Assembly (NCBI RefSeq): GCF_006385875.1 | Contig: NZ_VFSU01000014.1 | Location: forward strand, 1-37,434 | DNA length: 37,434 nt | Source of the DNA: Sandaracinobacter neustonicus | GTDB lineage: Bacteria; Pseudomonadota; Alphaproteobacteria; Sphingomonadales; Sphingomonadaceae | Reading direction: 5' to 3' | The notes under the pieces: generated by a model | The model's database searches: none | What the model saw: only the letters and a program-made list of their open reading frames with translations | Told to the model about the DNA's origin: nothing | Shown: in pieces, positions 24,889 through 33,312 of the stretch | How positions within the stretch are numbered: position 1 is the stretch's first letter | Layout: the number at the start of each line of letters is the position of its first letter | Position numbers and translations under genes: made by a program

Positions 24889-26643
24889 ATGAGCACAATT
24901 CAGCAACAGGGCGTCAATCCGCTCGACGGAATCGCCGAAACCCTGAATCGCTCGGCGGCGGCAACCATCGCTGCCGCGACGCGGGGCCTGTCCCCCATCA
25001 CGCTGATGCTGGCTGCGACGGATTGGGGGGTTCATCTCGCCCGAGCGCCGGGCAAGCAGATGCAGCTTGGTGCGAAGGCAGCGCGCAAACATATGCGTCT
25101 GGCCGACTATGCCGCTCGCCAGACGCGCGATCCGGATGCGGAGCCGGCCATTGAGCCGCTGCCGCAGGACCGGCGCTTTTCCGACCCGGCCTGGAAGCAA
25201 CAGCCGTTCAATCTGATCGCGCAATCCTTTCTGCTGAACCAGCAGTGGTGGTACGCCGCCACGACGGGCATCGGTGGCGTGAGCAAGCACCACGAAGACA
25301 TCATGGAATTCACAACGCGCCAGATGCTGGATGTGCTCGCGCCGACCAACTTCCTTGCCACCAATCCGGTGCTGCAACGCAAGATCATGGAAACAAGCGG
25401 CAAATGCCTTTTGGACGGCTTCAACAACCTGATTGAAGACATGCAGCGCCAGTTCCGCGGGCTGCCGCCCGTCGGCACGGAGGCATTCAAGGTCGGGGAG
25501 ACGGTTGCGACCGCGAAGGGCAAGGTCGTCTGGCGGAACCGACTGATGGAGCTGATCCAGTATGAGCCGACGACAGAAACCGTGCGCCCGGAGCCGGTCC
25601 TGATCATTCCGGCCTGGATCATGAAATATTATATTCTTGATCTGTCGCCCGAAAATTCGCTCGTCCGCTGGCTGACGGCGCAGGGCTACACGGTGTTCAT
25701 GATCTCCTGGCACAATCCCGACAGCGCGGACCGGGACGTGACACTCGACGATTATCGCAGGCTGGGGGCGATGGCCGCGCTTGACGCCGTGACGGGCATC
25801 ACCGGCGCCGCGAAGGTGCATGCGGCCGGCTATTGCCTGGGCGGCACGTTGCTATCCATCGCGGCCGCCGCGATGGCGCGCGATGGGGATGATCGTTTGG
25901 CGAGCATGACCCTGATGGCCGCGCAGACAGAGTTCAGCGAGCCCGGCGAACTGGGGCTTTTCATCGACGAGGCCCAGCTCGACGTTCTGGAAAACATGAT
26001 GTGGAGCAAGGGCTATCTCGACAGCAGCCAGATGGGCGGCGCCTTCCAGATTCTACGGTCTAACGATCTGCTCTGGTCGCACATCCTTGAAACCTATCTG
26101 ATGGGCGAACGGGAACCGATGAACGACCTGATGGCCTGGAACGCGGATGGCACGCGGATGCCCTATGCCATGCACAGCGAATATCTGACCCGGCTGTTCC
26201 TGAACGACGATCTGGCGGAAGGGAAATATCGCGTTGACGGCCGCGCGATCAGCCTGACCGCAATTCGCTCGCCCATCTTCGCGGTGGGAACGGAACGAGA
26301 CCATGTCGCACCGTGGAAATCCGTTCACAAAATCCATCTGCTCACGGGAGCTGAAGTAACGTTCGTTCTGACCAGTGGCGGCCACAACGCTGGAATTGTC
26401 TCGGAGCCAGGCCACAGGAACCGCTATTACCGGGTGCTGATGCGTGAGGTGGACGGACATTCCTACGAGGGCGAGGAGTGGCTGGAACGCGCTACCAAGG
26501 CGGAAGGTTCCTGGTGGACCGAATGGGCGCATTGGCTGGACAGTCGGTCCGGAAAGCCGGTGCCGCCGCCCTCGGTCGGCGCGCCGGACAAGGGGTATCC
26601 GCCGATCGCCGATGCGCCCGGCCATTATATCCTGGAGAAGTAA
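24889..26643 (+). CDS. phaC: Class I poly(3-hydroxyalkanoate) synthase PhaC
   Basis: About 584 residues, the class I size. The N-terminal PhaC domain is followed by an alpha/beta hydrolase. The lipase-box-like GYCLGG (314-319) supplies Cys316; Asp471 (GTERDHVAPW) and His499 (SGGHNAGIV) complete the triad. It polymerises (R)-3-hydroxyacyl-CoA on the granule surface. ATG 24889 (MSTIQQQGV) is preferred; ATG 24862 would add 9 residues and cannot be excluded. The next gene starts 3 bp after its stop. Confidence 0.95.
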   Translation: MSTIQQQGVNPLDGIAETLNRSAAATIAAATRGLSPITLMLAATDWGVHLARAPGKQMQLGAKAARKHMRLADYAARQTRDPDAEPAIEPLPQDRRFSDPAWKQQPFNLIAQSFLLNQQWWYAATTGIGGVSKHHEDIMEFTTRQMLDVLAPTNFLATNPVLQRKIMETSGKCLLDGFNNLIEDMQRQFRGLPPVGTEAFKVGETVATAKGKVVWRNRLMELIQYEPTTETVRPEPVLIIPAWIMKYYILDLSPENSLVRWLTAQGYTVFMISWHNPDSADRDVTLDDYRRLGAMAALDAVTGITGAAKVHAAGYCLGGTLLSIAAAAMARDGDDRLASMTLMAAQTEFSEPGELGLFIDEAQLDVLENMMWSKGYLDSSQMGGAFQILRSNDLLWSHILETYLMGEREPMNDLMAWNADGTRMPYAMHSEYLTRLFLNDDLAEGKYRVDGRAISLTAIRSPIFAVGTERDHVAPWKSVHKIHLLTGAEVTFVLTSGGHNAGIVSEPGHRNRYYRVLMREVDGHSYEGEEWLERATKAEGSWWTEWAHWLDSRSGKPVPPPSVGAPDKGYPPIADAPGHYILEK

Positions 26644-26646
26644 GCC

Positions 26647-28062
26647 ATGGCCGACACCAGCATGATCGAGAACCACACCTTCGACGAAATCGAGGTGGGT
26701 GATACCGCGAGCGTGGTCCGCACGCTGTCGCGCAAGGATATCCAGTTGTTTGCGCTGGTTTCCGGCGACGTGAACCCTGCGCATCTGGATGCGGAATATG
26801 CGCAGGGCGACAGTTTCCGCCGTGTGATCGCGCACGGCATGTGGGGTGGGGGGCTGATTTCTGCCGTGCTGGGCACCGAATTGCCGGGGCCCGGAACCAT
26901 CTATCTTGCCCAGTCGCTCCGTTTCGAGCGGCCCGTCGGCATCGGCGATGTGATCACAGCCACCGTCACCGTCAGGGAGAAGCTCGCCGGGAAGCACAAA
27001 CTGATCCTCGATTGCCTGTGCACCAATCAGCAGGGCGAAACGGTCATCTCGGGCGTGGCCGAGGTGAAGGCGCCCAGTGAGAAGGTCTGCCGCCCGCGCC
27101 TGGCGCTGCCCGATATCCGCTTGTCCGAGCATGACGGTTACTCAAGGCTCATGGATGCCGCAAAGGGCGGTGCGGCCAGAACGGCTGTCGCCCATCCCTG
27201 TTCCGCGGCCGCGCTGGCCGCCTGCGTCGAGGCGGCCGAGGCCGGCCTGATCGAACCGATACTGGTGGGGCCGGAAGCGCGCATCCGGCAGGCCGCCGAA
27301 GAGGCCGGCAAGGACATCTCGCCGTTCCGCATTCTGGCGACTGTACACAGCCATGAATCCGCTGCCCGGGCCGTCGAGCTGGTGCGCTCCGGCGAAGCGG
27401 CGCTGCTGATGAAGGGGTCGCTCCACACCGACGAGCTGATGAGCGCCGTCATCTCGCGTGCCGGCGGGCTTCGCACCGAGCGCCGGATCAGCCACGCCTA
27501 TGTGATGGATGTGCCGGGGCATCCGGATCCGCTGATCATCACCGATGCCGCCATCAACATCACCCCCACGCTGGAAGAGAAGGCGGACATTATCCGCAAC
27601 GCCATCGACCTTGCGCATGTGCTGGGGAACCCGCAGCCGAAGGTGGCGATCCTGTCGGCCGTGGAAACGGTGAATCCCGCGATGCCGACGACACTGGAAG
27701 CCGCAGCGCTCTGCAAGATGGCCGATCGCGGCCAGATTACCGGAGCGCTGCTGGACGGCCCGCTCGCCTTCGACAATGCCATCAGCGAAATGGCGGCCAA
27801 GGAGAAAGGCATCGTTTCCCCGGTGGCGGGCAAGGCGGAGATTCTCGTCGTTCCCGATCTGGAGGCCGGCAACATGCTGGCCAAGCAGCTTACCTTCCTG
27901 GGCGGCGCGGATGCGGCCGGCGTGGTGCTGGGCGCCAGGGTGCCCATCATCCTGACCAGCCGCGCCGACAGTCTGCGAACCCGCCTCGCGTCCTGCGCGG
28001 TTGCGGTGCTGCTGGCCCGCGCGAATACCAAGGCCGCCCCCGGGCTGGCAGTCCCGCAATGA
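26647..28062 (+). CDS. Bifunctional MaoC-type enoyl-CoA hydratase / phosphate acyltransferase
   Basis: A 471-residue fusion. Residues about 10-150 are an R-specific hydratase (PhaJ-like) with the motif SGDVNPAHLD (Asp41, His46), converting enoyl-CoA to (R)-3-hydroxyacyl-CoA. From about 160 on it is a phosphate acetyl/butyryltransferase (MDAAKGGAARTAVAHPCS, EKADIIRNAIDLAHVLG, DAAGVVLGARVPIILTSRAD). The first half can feed PhaC, the second exchanges acyl-CoA with acyl phosphate for the kinase that follows. Start ATG 26647 with GGAG upstream. It overlaps ackA by 4 bp. Confidence 0.93.
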   Translation: MADTSMIENHTFDEIEVGDTASVVRTLSRKDIQLFALVSGDVNPAHLDAEYAQGDSFRRVIAHGMWGGGLISAVLGTELPGPGTIYLAQSLRFERPVGIGDVITATVTVREKLAGKHKLILDCLCTNQQGETVISGVAEVKAPSEKVCRPRLALPDIRLSEHDGYSRLMDAAKGGAARTAVAHPCSAAALAACVEAAEAGLIEPILVGPEARIRQAAEEAGKDISPFRILATVHSHESAARAVELVRSGEAALLMKGSLHTDELMSAVISRAGGLRTERRISHAYVMDVPGHPDPLIITDAAINITPTLEEKADIIRNAIDLAHVLGNPQPKVAILSAVETVNPAMPTTLEAAALCKMADRGQITGALLDGPLAFDNAISEMAAKEKGIVSPVAGKAEILVVPDLEAGNMLAKQLTFLGGADAAGVVLGARVPIILTSRADSLRTRLASCAVAVLLARANTKAAPGLAVPQ

Positions 28063-29252
28063 CCAGGGCCGTCGTCAGCCTGAATTCCGGATCGTCGAGC
28101 ATTAAGTTCGGGCTCTATGAGCTCGATCCGAACGGTGCGCCTGTCCTGGCGGTTCGCGGCAAGATCGAGCGTATCGGCATTTCGCCCCGGCTTTCCATCC
28201 GCGATTCCGCCGGTGGTCAGCTGCTGGAACAGGAATGGCCGGGTGAAGCCGGCCTGACCCATGCCGATCTGCTGGTTTCGCTGTTCGACTGGGCTTCTAC
28301 CCGCCTGACCGGCATCGAAGTGACCGCCATCGGCCATCGCGTTGTCCATGGGGGCACCGATTTCGTCAGCCCCTGCCTGATCGACGGCGACATCCTTGTC
28401 CGGCTGGACAGGCTTTGCCCTTTGGCGCCGCTGCACCAGCCGCACAACCTGTCGGCGATTCATGCCATCGCCCGCATTGCACCGGCGCTGCCGCAGGTGG
28501 CCTGCTTCGACACCGCCTTTCACAACGGGCGGCCGGCTCTGGCAAAACGCTTCGCAATCCCCCGCGCCCTGCATGATCAGGGAATCCAGCGCTACGGCTT
28601 CCACGGGCTGTCGTATGAATATATCGCCCGCCGCCTTGCCGAAGTGGATGCGGAAATGGCCGCAGGCCGGGTGATCGCGGCGCATCTTGGCAATGGCGCC
28701 TCCCTGTGCGCCATGTCGGCCGGCAAGAGCATGGATACCACCATGGGCTTCACGGCGCTCGACGGGCTGATGATGGGGACACGTTGCGGGACCATCGATC
28801 CCGGCGTGATCCTGCACCTGCAGGCCGAAATGGGAATGGCCGCCAAGGATGTAGAAAACCTGCTCTACAGCCGATCGGGGCTGCTCGGGGTATCGGGCCT
28901 CTCCAGCGACATGCGCGAACTGTCGCTCAGCGACCGGCCCGAAGCGGCCGAGGCGATCGATCTCTTCACATGGCGGGCGGCCCGGGAAGCCGGGGCATTG
29001 GCGTCGTCGCTCGAAGGCCTGGACGGGCTCGTCTTCACCGCAGGAATTGGCGAACATCATGCCGATGTCCGCGCCCGCATCTGCCGGCGTCTGCAATGGC
29101 TGGGGATTCGCATCGACGATGCCGCCAACACCGCCAACGCGCCCCTCATCAGCCTGGCGGACAGCCCGATCAAGGTCCGCATCATACCCACCGACGAGGA
29201 GCGCATGATTGCCCTTCACACCCTCTCTATTCTGAACGGACCTCAGGCATGA
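28059..29252 (+). CDS. ackA: Acetate/propionate-type kinase AckA
   Basis: A 397-residue ASKHA kinase of normal length. Motifs: NSGSSSIKFGLYE at the N-terminus, the substrate Arg in GHRVVHGG, catalytic Asp in ACFDTAFH, AAHLGNGASLCA, and VFTAGIGEHHADVR. It makes ATP from acetyl (or longer acyl) phosphate supplied by the upstream fusion. Start and stop overlap the neighbours by 4 bp each (ATGA), so translation is coupled through pta-ackA-fabI. Confidence 0.95.
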   Translation: MTRAVVSLNSGSSSIKFGLYELDPNGAPVLAVRGKIERIGISPRLSIRDSAGGQLLEQEWPGEAGLTHADLLVSLFDWASTRLTGIEVTAIGHRVVHGGTDFVSPCLIDGDILVRLDRLCPLAPLHQPHNLSAIHAIARIAPALPQVACFDTAFHNGRPALAKRFAIPRALHDQGIQRYGFHGLSYEYIARRLAEVDAEMAAGRVIAAHLGNGASLCAMSAGKSMDTTMGFTALDGLMMGTRCGTIDPGVILHLQAEMGMAAKDVENLLYSRSGLLGVSGLSSDMRELSLSDRPEAAEAIDLFTWRAAREAGALASSLEGLDGLVFTAGIGEHHADVRARICRRLQWLGIRIDDAANTANAPLISLADSPIKVRIIPTDEERMIALHTLSILNGPQA

Positions 29253-30034
29253 TCATTTCGGCATCACCACTTGTCGATCTTCGCGGGAAGCGAGGGCTTG
29301 TCGTGGGCATTGCCAACGAAAGCAGCATTGCCGCCGGCTGCGCCAAGGCGTTCCGCCAGTGCGGCGCCCGCATCGCCGCAACGTATCTCAACGAAAAATC
29401 GAAGGACTGGGTGCTTCCGGTGGCGGATCGGCTTGATGTCGAATGGACGGCGCCCTGCGATGTGCGGGAGCCCGGTCAACTCGAAGCCCTTTTCGAAGAG
29501 GTGCGCACCCAATGGGGCGGGCTGGACTTCCTGCTTCATTCCATCGCCTTTGCGCCGAAGGAGGATTTGCACGGCCGGGTCGTGGATTGCTCTGCTGAAG
29601 GGTTCGCTGTGGCGATGGATGTTTCGTGCCACAGTTTCATCCGCATGGCGAAGCTGGCTGAGCCGCTGATGACGGATGGCGGCACGCTGCTGTGCGTGAC
29701 CTTTTACGGATCTGAGCGGGTGGTGGAGCATTACAATCTGATGGGGCCGGTCAAGGCGGCGCTCGAAAGCGCGACCCGCTATATCGCTGCCGAACTGGGG
29801 CCCAAGGGCATTCGGGCCCACGCCATTTCGCCTGGCCCGATAGCCACTCGCGCGGCCAGTGGCATCAGCCGCTTCGACGAGTTGCTCGAGCGTGCCGCCG
29901 CGCAGGCGCCGCAAGGTGAAACCGTGGATGTGGAGGATGTGGGCGCTCTGGCGGCGTTCCTGGTCAGCAATGCGGCGAAGCGGATCACCGGCACCGTCAT
30001 CCCCGTCGACGGCGGGCAGCATGTGCATGGATAG
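29249..30034 (+). CDS. fabI: Enoyl-ACP reductase FabI-like
   Basis: A 261-residue divergent SDR with FabI marks: the cofactor segment GLVVGIANESSIAAG, LHSIAFAPKEDLHGR, Tyr153 (TFYGSERVV), the catalytic pair Tyr162 and Lys169 (YNLMGPVK), and SPGPIATRAASGI. It reduces trans-2-enoyl thioesters with NADH or NADPH. Its place at the end of a PHA-pta-ackA operon suggests a special role, for example an electron sink at low oxygen, besides fatty acid synthesis. Whether it alters triclosan sensitivity cannot be read from the sequence. Confidence 0.92.
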   Translation: MIISASPLVDLRGKRGLVVGIANESSIAAGCAKAFRQCGARIAATYLNEKSKDWVLPVADRLDVEWTAPCDVREPGQLEALFEEVRTQWGGLDFLLHSIAFAPKEDLHGRVVDCSAEGFAVAMDVSCHSFIRMAKLAEPLMTDGGTLLCVTFYGSERVVEHYNLMGPVKAALESATRYIAAELGPKGIRAHAISPGPIATRAASGISRFDELLERAAAQAPQGETVDVEDVGALAAFLVSNAAKRITGTVIPVDGGQHVHG

Positions 30035-30115
30035 GCGCCCAGGCGAGCAACCGGGAAGGCCCCGGCGGCCCTTCACTCAAGCTGACCTGGTTCCGGGGCC
30101 GAGCGAGGGACGGTC

Positions 30116-31387
30116 GTGAGCGGTAGCATCGCGCTGTCCGTCCTGATGGCATCCGCACTCGCTTCCCAGCCGTCCGCTCCCCAGGCGGCTGCCGAAAGCT
30201 CCCTGGAGTTCATCATCAGCGAGGCCGCGCAGGACACAGGCGGTGGATCGGTCAACGTGTCCATCCGGGTGTTGAACAGCGGGGCCCAGCCGAAGGCCAT
30301 ATCCCTGCCCGCACGGATACAGGCCGAGCTTCAAAGCGGAAGCCATAAGCGTCAGGTCTGGCTCGTCAGGCGTGCACAGGATGAGGCGACGTTGACGCTG
30401 CCTGCAACGGGCTTTGCCCAGGCGCACTATCTGTTGCCGGAAGCGGGAGAGCCGTTGCCCGCGGGCAGCCTGCTGTCGATATCCGCCTGGTCAAGGCAAC
30501 AGGTGGTGATTGCCCAAGATTTACTGGCCCGGAATGAGGTTGCCACGCTTTCCCCGCTTCCCACTGCGGAGGGATTTGCCGCCGATGCGCCGTTCTCCGA
30601 CACCGCTCAAGCGGCCGGGTCGCCGGAACCCGTCCGGGGTGTCTCTACGGCGCATTCAGAGGGAAGCCCGTTTCTGGGCAACCTGTCCACATATGAGCCG
30701 ATGTACATGGTCTATGGGCCGTCCAGTGCCGCAGAGGCCAAAATACAGATCAGCCTGAAATATCGCCTGTTTGGCTCCAGGCAGAGCAACGGGCTGTCGT
30801 CATCCTGGCGTGACGGGATGCATTTCGCCTTTACGCAGAAGATGTTCTGGGATCTGGGAGCGGATTCGTCGCCTTTCCGGAACATAGATTATATGCCGGA
30901 GCTGTTTTACCTTTCCCAGTCCGCCCAATTCGCAAACGGCATGAGCGTTGCGGGGCAGGCCGGCGTGAAGCATGAATCAAATGGCCGCGATGGCTCCGCC
31001 TCGCGCAGTATCAACATGCTTTACTTGGCCCCCATGGCCGCCATTCCACTGGACGACGGCTATCGGTTGATCTTTGCGCCCCGCCTTTCGTTCCTGATCG
31101 GGGACAAAAGCGACAACCCGGATATCCTGAAATACCGGGGCAACACCGCTGTATTCGTTGAACTCGGCAAGGACGAGGGCTTGAAGCTGGCTTCCACCGC
31201 GCGATTCAACTTCGGTTCCGGCAAGGGGTCCTTGTCCACCGATATTTCCTATCCGCTCACCAGGCTATTGGGAGGCGGCCCCGATTTCTACCTCTACGTC
31301 CAGAGCTTTATCGGCTATGGTGAAAATCTGCTGGAATATAATCACCATACCGCTCGTTTGCGGGCCGGGCTGGCGATCGTCCGATAA
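30116..31387 (+). CDS. pldA: Outer membrane phospholipase A (OMPLA)
   Basis: A 423-residue outer membrane enzyme. KHESNGRDGSASRSIN carries His286, Ser288 and Asn300, spaced exactly like the E. coli OMPLA triad (His142, Ser144, Asn156). The C-terminal ~230 residues form the 12-strand barrel. The first ~18 residues are a short signal; residues about 25-180 are an extra domain rich in beta propensity that E. coli PldA (289 residues) lacks. It releases fatty acids from phospholipids. GTG 30116 follows GAGGGACGG. It lies 81 bp after fabI on the same strand. Confidence 0.88.
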   Translation: MSGSIALSVLMASALASQPSAPQAAAESSLEFIISEAAQDTGGGSVNVSIRVLNSGAQPKAISLPARIQAELQSGSHKRQVWLVRRAQDEATLTLPATGFAQAHYLLPEAGEPLPAGSLLSISAWSRQQVVIAQDLLARNEVATLSPLPTAEGFAADAPFSDTAQAAGSPEPVRGVSTAHSEGSPFLGNLSTYEPMYMVYGPSSAAEAKIQISLKYRLFGSRQSNGLSSSWRDGMHFAFTQKMFWDLGADSSPFRNIDYMPELFYLSQSAQFANGMSVAGQAGVKHESNGRDGSASRSINMLYLAPMAAIPLDDGYRLIFAPRLSFLIGDKSDNPDILKYRGNTAVFVELGKDEGLKLASTARFNFGSGKGSLSTDISYPLTRLLGGGPDFYLYVQSFIGYGENLLEYNHHTARLRAGLAIVR

Positions 31388-31479
31388 GCGTCGCACGCGA
31401 ACCCGCGTCGGCCAGTGATTAAGCGACTGCGCGACACAGGCTCGAGAAATGCCACTGTCAGGCGGAACCGGCTCCGATG

Positions 31480-32190
31480 TTATCGGGCTGGCGCTTCGAG
31501 TGGCGCGTTGGAGGTGGGGGCGTCGATGCCGCCGCCCAACGCCGCATAAAGCGACACGCCGTTCTGCAGCGCCGCAGCGCGCAGCAGCAGGGTCTGCTCC
31601 GCCGAGAAAAGCGTACGCTCGGCATACAGCACTTCCAGATAGGTGAAACGCCATTTTCATAGCGCAACTCCGACACTTCGGCGAGCCGTCGCTGCACTGC
31701 TACCGTCTGCTCCTGCGCCTTGATCTGCTCTTGCAGTCGCTGTCGACCGACGAGGCCGTTGGTTACTTCGCGAAAGGCACCCTGCACAGCCAGCTCGTAA
31801 CTGGCGACAAGCTCGTCGCAGCGTGCCTTGGTGAAGCGCAAATTGGCTTGCCGCTGCCTCAGTCGAAGATTGGCAGCAGCCCGGCCACCCCGAACGACCA
31901 TGTTCGTGCGCCAGTGTCGAACAGGCTCGACAATTCGGGCGTTGCCGCGCCAGCCGCGCCGGTAAGGACGATATTGGGGAAGAAGGCGGCCCGTGCTGCG
32001 CCGATATCGGCATTGGCTGCGCGCAATTGATGTTCCGCCTGCAGGATGTCCGGCCGCCGCGCCAACAGCGCGGAGGGAAGGCCCGGATCGATCAGCCCAT
32101 ATTGCCTGGCATCGGAAATCGATCTGCCAGCGGGTAGCGACCCCGACACCGGGCCGCCGATCAGCACGTCCTGCAGATTTACCTGCTTAT
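31480..32190 (-). pseudogene. NodT/OEP-family outer membrane efflux protein, C-terminal remnant
   Basis: The minus strand from about 32190 reads [39 protein letters not shown] and [13 protein letters not shown]-like sequence, clearly OEP. A stop or frameshift occurs near 31859 (after LLPIFD). The next frame carries LVASYELAVQGAFREVTNGL, and a 1-bp loss at about 31648 moves the final part (YLEVLYAERTLFSAEQ...YAALGGG) to a third frame ending at 31480. The N-terminal half is missing. It resembles but is not a copy of the intact nodT-type gene at 21173. Confidence 0.8.
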
Positions 32191-32540
32191 CGGTGGTCGG
32201 TCGGATGAGAAGGCCAAAAGCTTCGCCGGTTCGCTTGCCTCCGCCAACCCGGCCGAGGGACATGCCATCGACATTCACGGCGACTTGCCCACGGCCCTCC
32301 GCCGCATCGTGCCGGATATCGTCATCCACACCACTGGCCCCTTCTAGACGCAGGATCACCGCGTGGCGCGCGCCTGCATTGCGCTGGGTTGCCACTATGT
32401 CAACCTAGCCGACGCTCGCGCGTTCGTGGCCGGAATCGATGCTCTGGATGCGGATGCGCGGTCTGGCAACGTTCTGGTGGTGAGCGGTGCAAGTTCGGTC
32501 CCTTGCCTGACGTCAGCTGTCTGCGCGTTTGAGAACTCAA
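32190..32540 (+). pseudogene. Saccharopine dehydrogenase-like oxidoreductase, internal fragment
   Basis: The plus strand reads [41 protein letters not shown], then a TAG (32345-32347) where CAG would restore [19 protein letters not shown]. It continues LADARAFVAGIDALDADARS and VLVVSGASSVPCLTSAV. This is the NAD(P)-binding part of saccharopine dehydrogenase-like proteins. The N-terminal Rossmann start and the C-terminal domain are absent. It abuts the efflux remnant head to head at about 32190. Confidence 0.75.
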
Positions 32541-32748
32541 TGTCTTCATCGTCCTTCGCTCCTCCCAGTCAAGGCGGATTACGGTGAAAACTCCCACTCA
32601 GAGCAGTCCAGTTTTCCGGGATCGCCTCATGGAGCCTGTTTAATTTGGCCCGCGAATCGTCCCGAAAAGGACCGTTTAAGGGACACTTTCGCGAACATAG
32701 CAAAAACAAATGCTTGCGCGTCCCGAAACTCTGTCCCAAAATGGCGGT
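32541..32748. promoter_or_regulatory. Recombinase upstream region, possible res-type site
   Basis: No gene here. The direct repeat CGTCCCGAAA occurs at 32658-32667 and 32719-32728, with the opposite-strand word GGGACA at 32680-32685 and GTCCC again at 32733-32737. Such clustered half sites upstream of a serine recombinase gene resemble a resolution or inversion site. The promoter of the restriction-modification operon must also lie in this stretch. Confidence 0.45.
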
Positions 32749-33312
32749 ATGAAATGGGGCTATGCACGGGTATCTACAGAGGATCAGAATCTCGATCTGC
32801 AGCGCCGCGCGTTGAACGCTGCCGGCTGTGATCGTCTGTTTGAAGATCAGATGTCGGGCGCCTCTACCAAGCGGCCAGGACTCGATGATGTGTTGGCACG
32901 ATGCGGTGATGGTGATGTGCTGGTGGTGTGGAAGCTTGATCGCCTCGGCAGATCGCTTCCCCACCTGATCGAAGTTATTCAAGAGCTGGGCGACAAGGGC
33001 TGTGGCTTTCAGTCACTCTCCGAAAACATCGACACGACGACGGCAGGTGGACGGCTTGTTTTTCATCTAATGGGCGCGCTGGCCGAATTCGAGCGCGCTC
33101 TGATCGGCGAGCGCACAAAGGCAGGCCTCGCAGCCGCACGTATGCGCGGCGTCCGCATCGGCCGCAAGCGCGCCATGTCTGCTGAACAAATACGCCATGC
33201 TCGGGCTTTGCTCGAAGCTGGCGAACGACCGACCGACATTGCCCGCACGATGCAAGTTGGCCGATCCACCCTTTACCGCGCACTGGATGCCAACAAGAGC
33301 AAAGCTGCATGA
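32749..33312 (+). CDS. Serine recombinase (resolvase/invertase family)
   Basis: A 187-residue recombinase: KWGYARVSTEDQNLDLQRRA holds the catalytic serine, followed by VVWKLDRLGRSLPHLIEV, GALAEFERALIGERTKAGL and a C-terminal helix-turn-helix (RPTDIARTMQVGRSTLYRAL). The ATG at 32749 gives the usual start; upstream in-frame extension is atypical, and no strong ribosome binding site is seen. It is distinct from the Tn3 TnpR. Its stop overlaps the methyltransferase start (ATGA at 33309-33312), making it the first gene of that operon. Confidence 0.9.
   Translation: MKWGYARVSTEDQNLDLQRRALNAAGCDRLFEDQMSGASTKRPGLDDVLARCGDGDVLVVWKLDRLGRSLPHLIEVIQELGDKGCGFQSLSENIDTTTAGGRLVFHLMGALAEFERALIGERTKAGLAAARMRGVRIGRKRAMSAEQIRHARALLEAGERPTDIARTMQVGRSTLYRALDANKSKAA

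Noticed and set aside
27498-29219. Long minus-strand frame opposite the Pta fusion and ackA
   Set aside because: The plus strand has two intact conserved enzymes with overlapping starts; the antisense product is low-complexity.
32749-33312. Recombinase considered as part of a second Tn3 transposon
   Set aside because: No TnpA remnant or Tn3-type inverted repeat was found around it, and it overlaps the methyltransferase gene.
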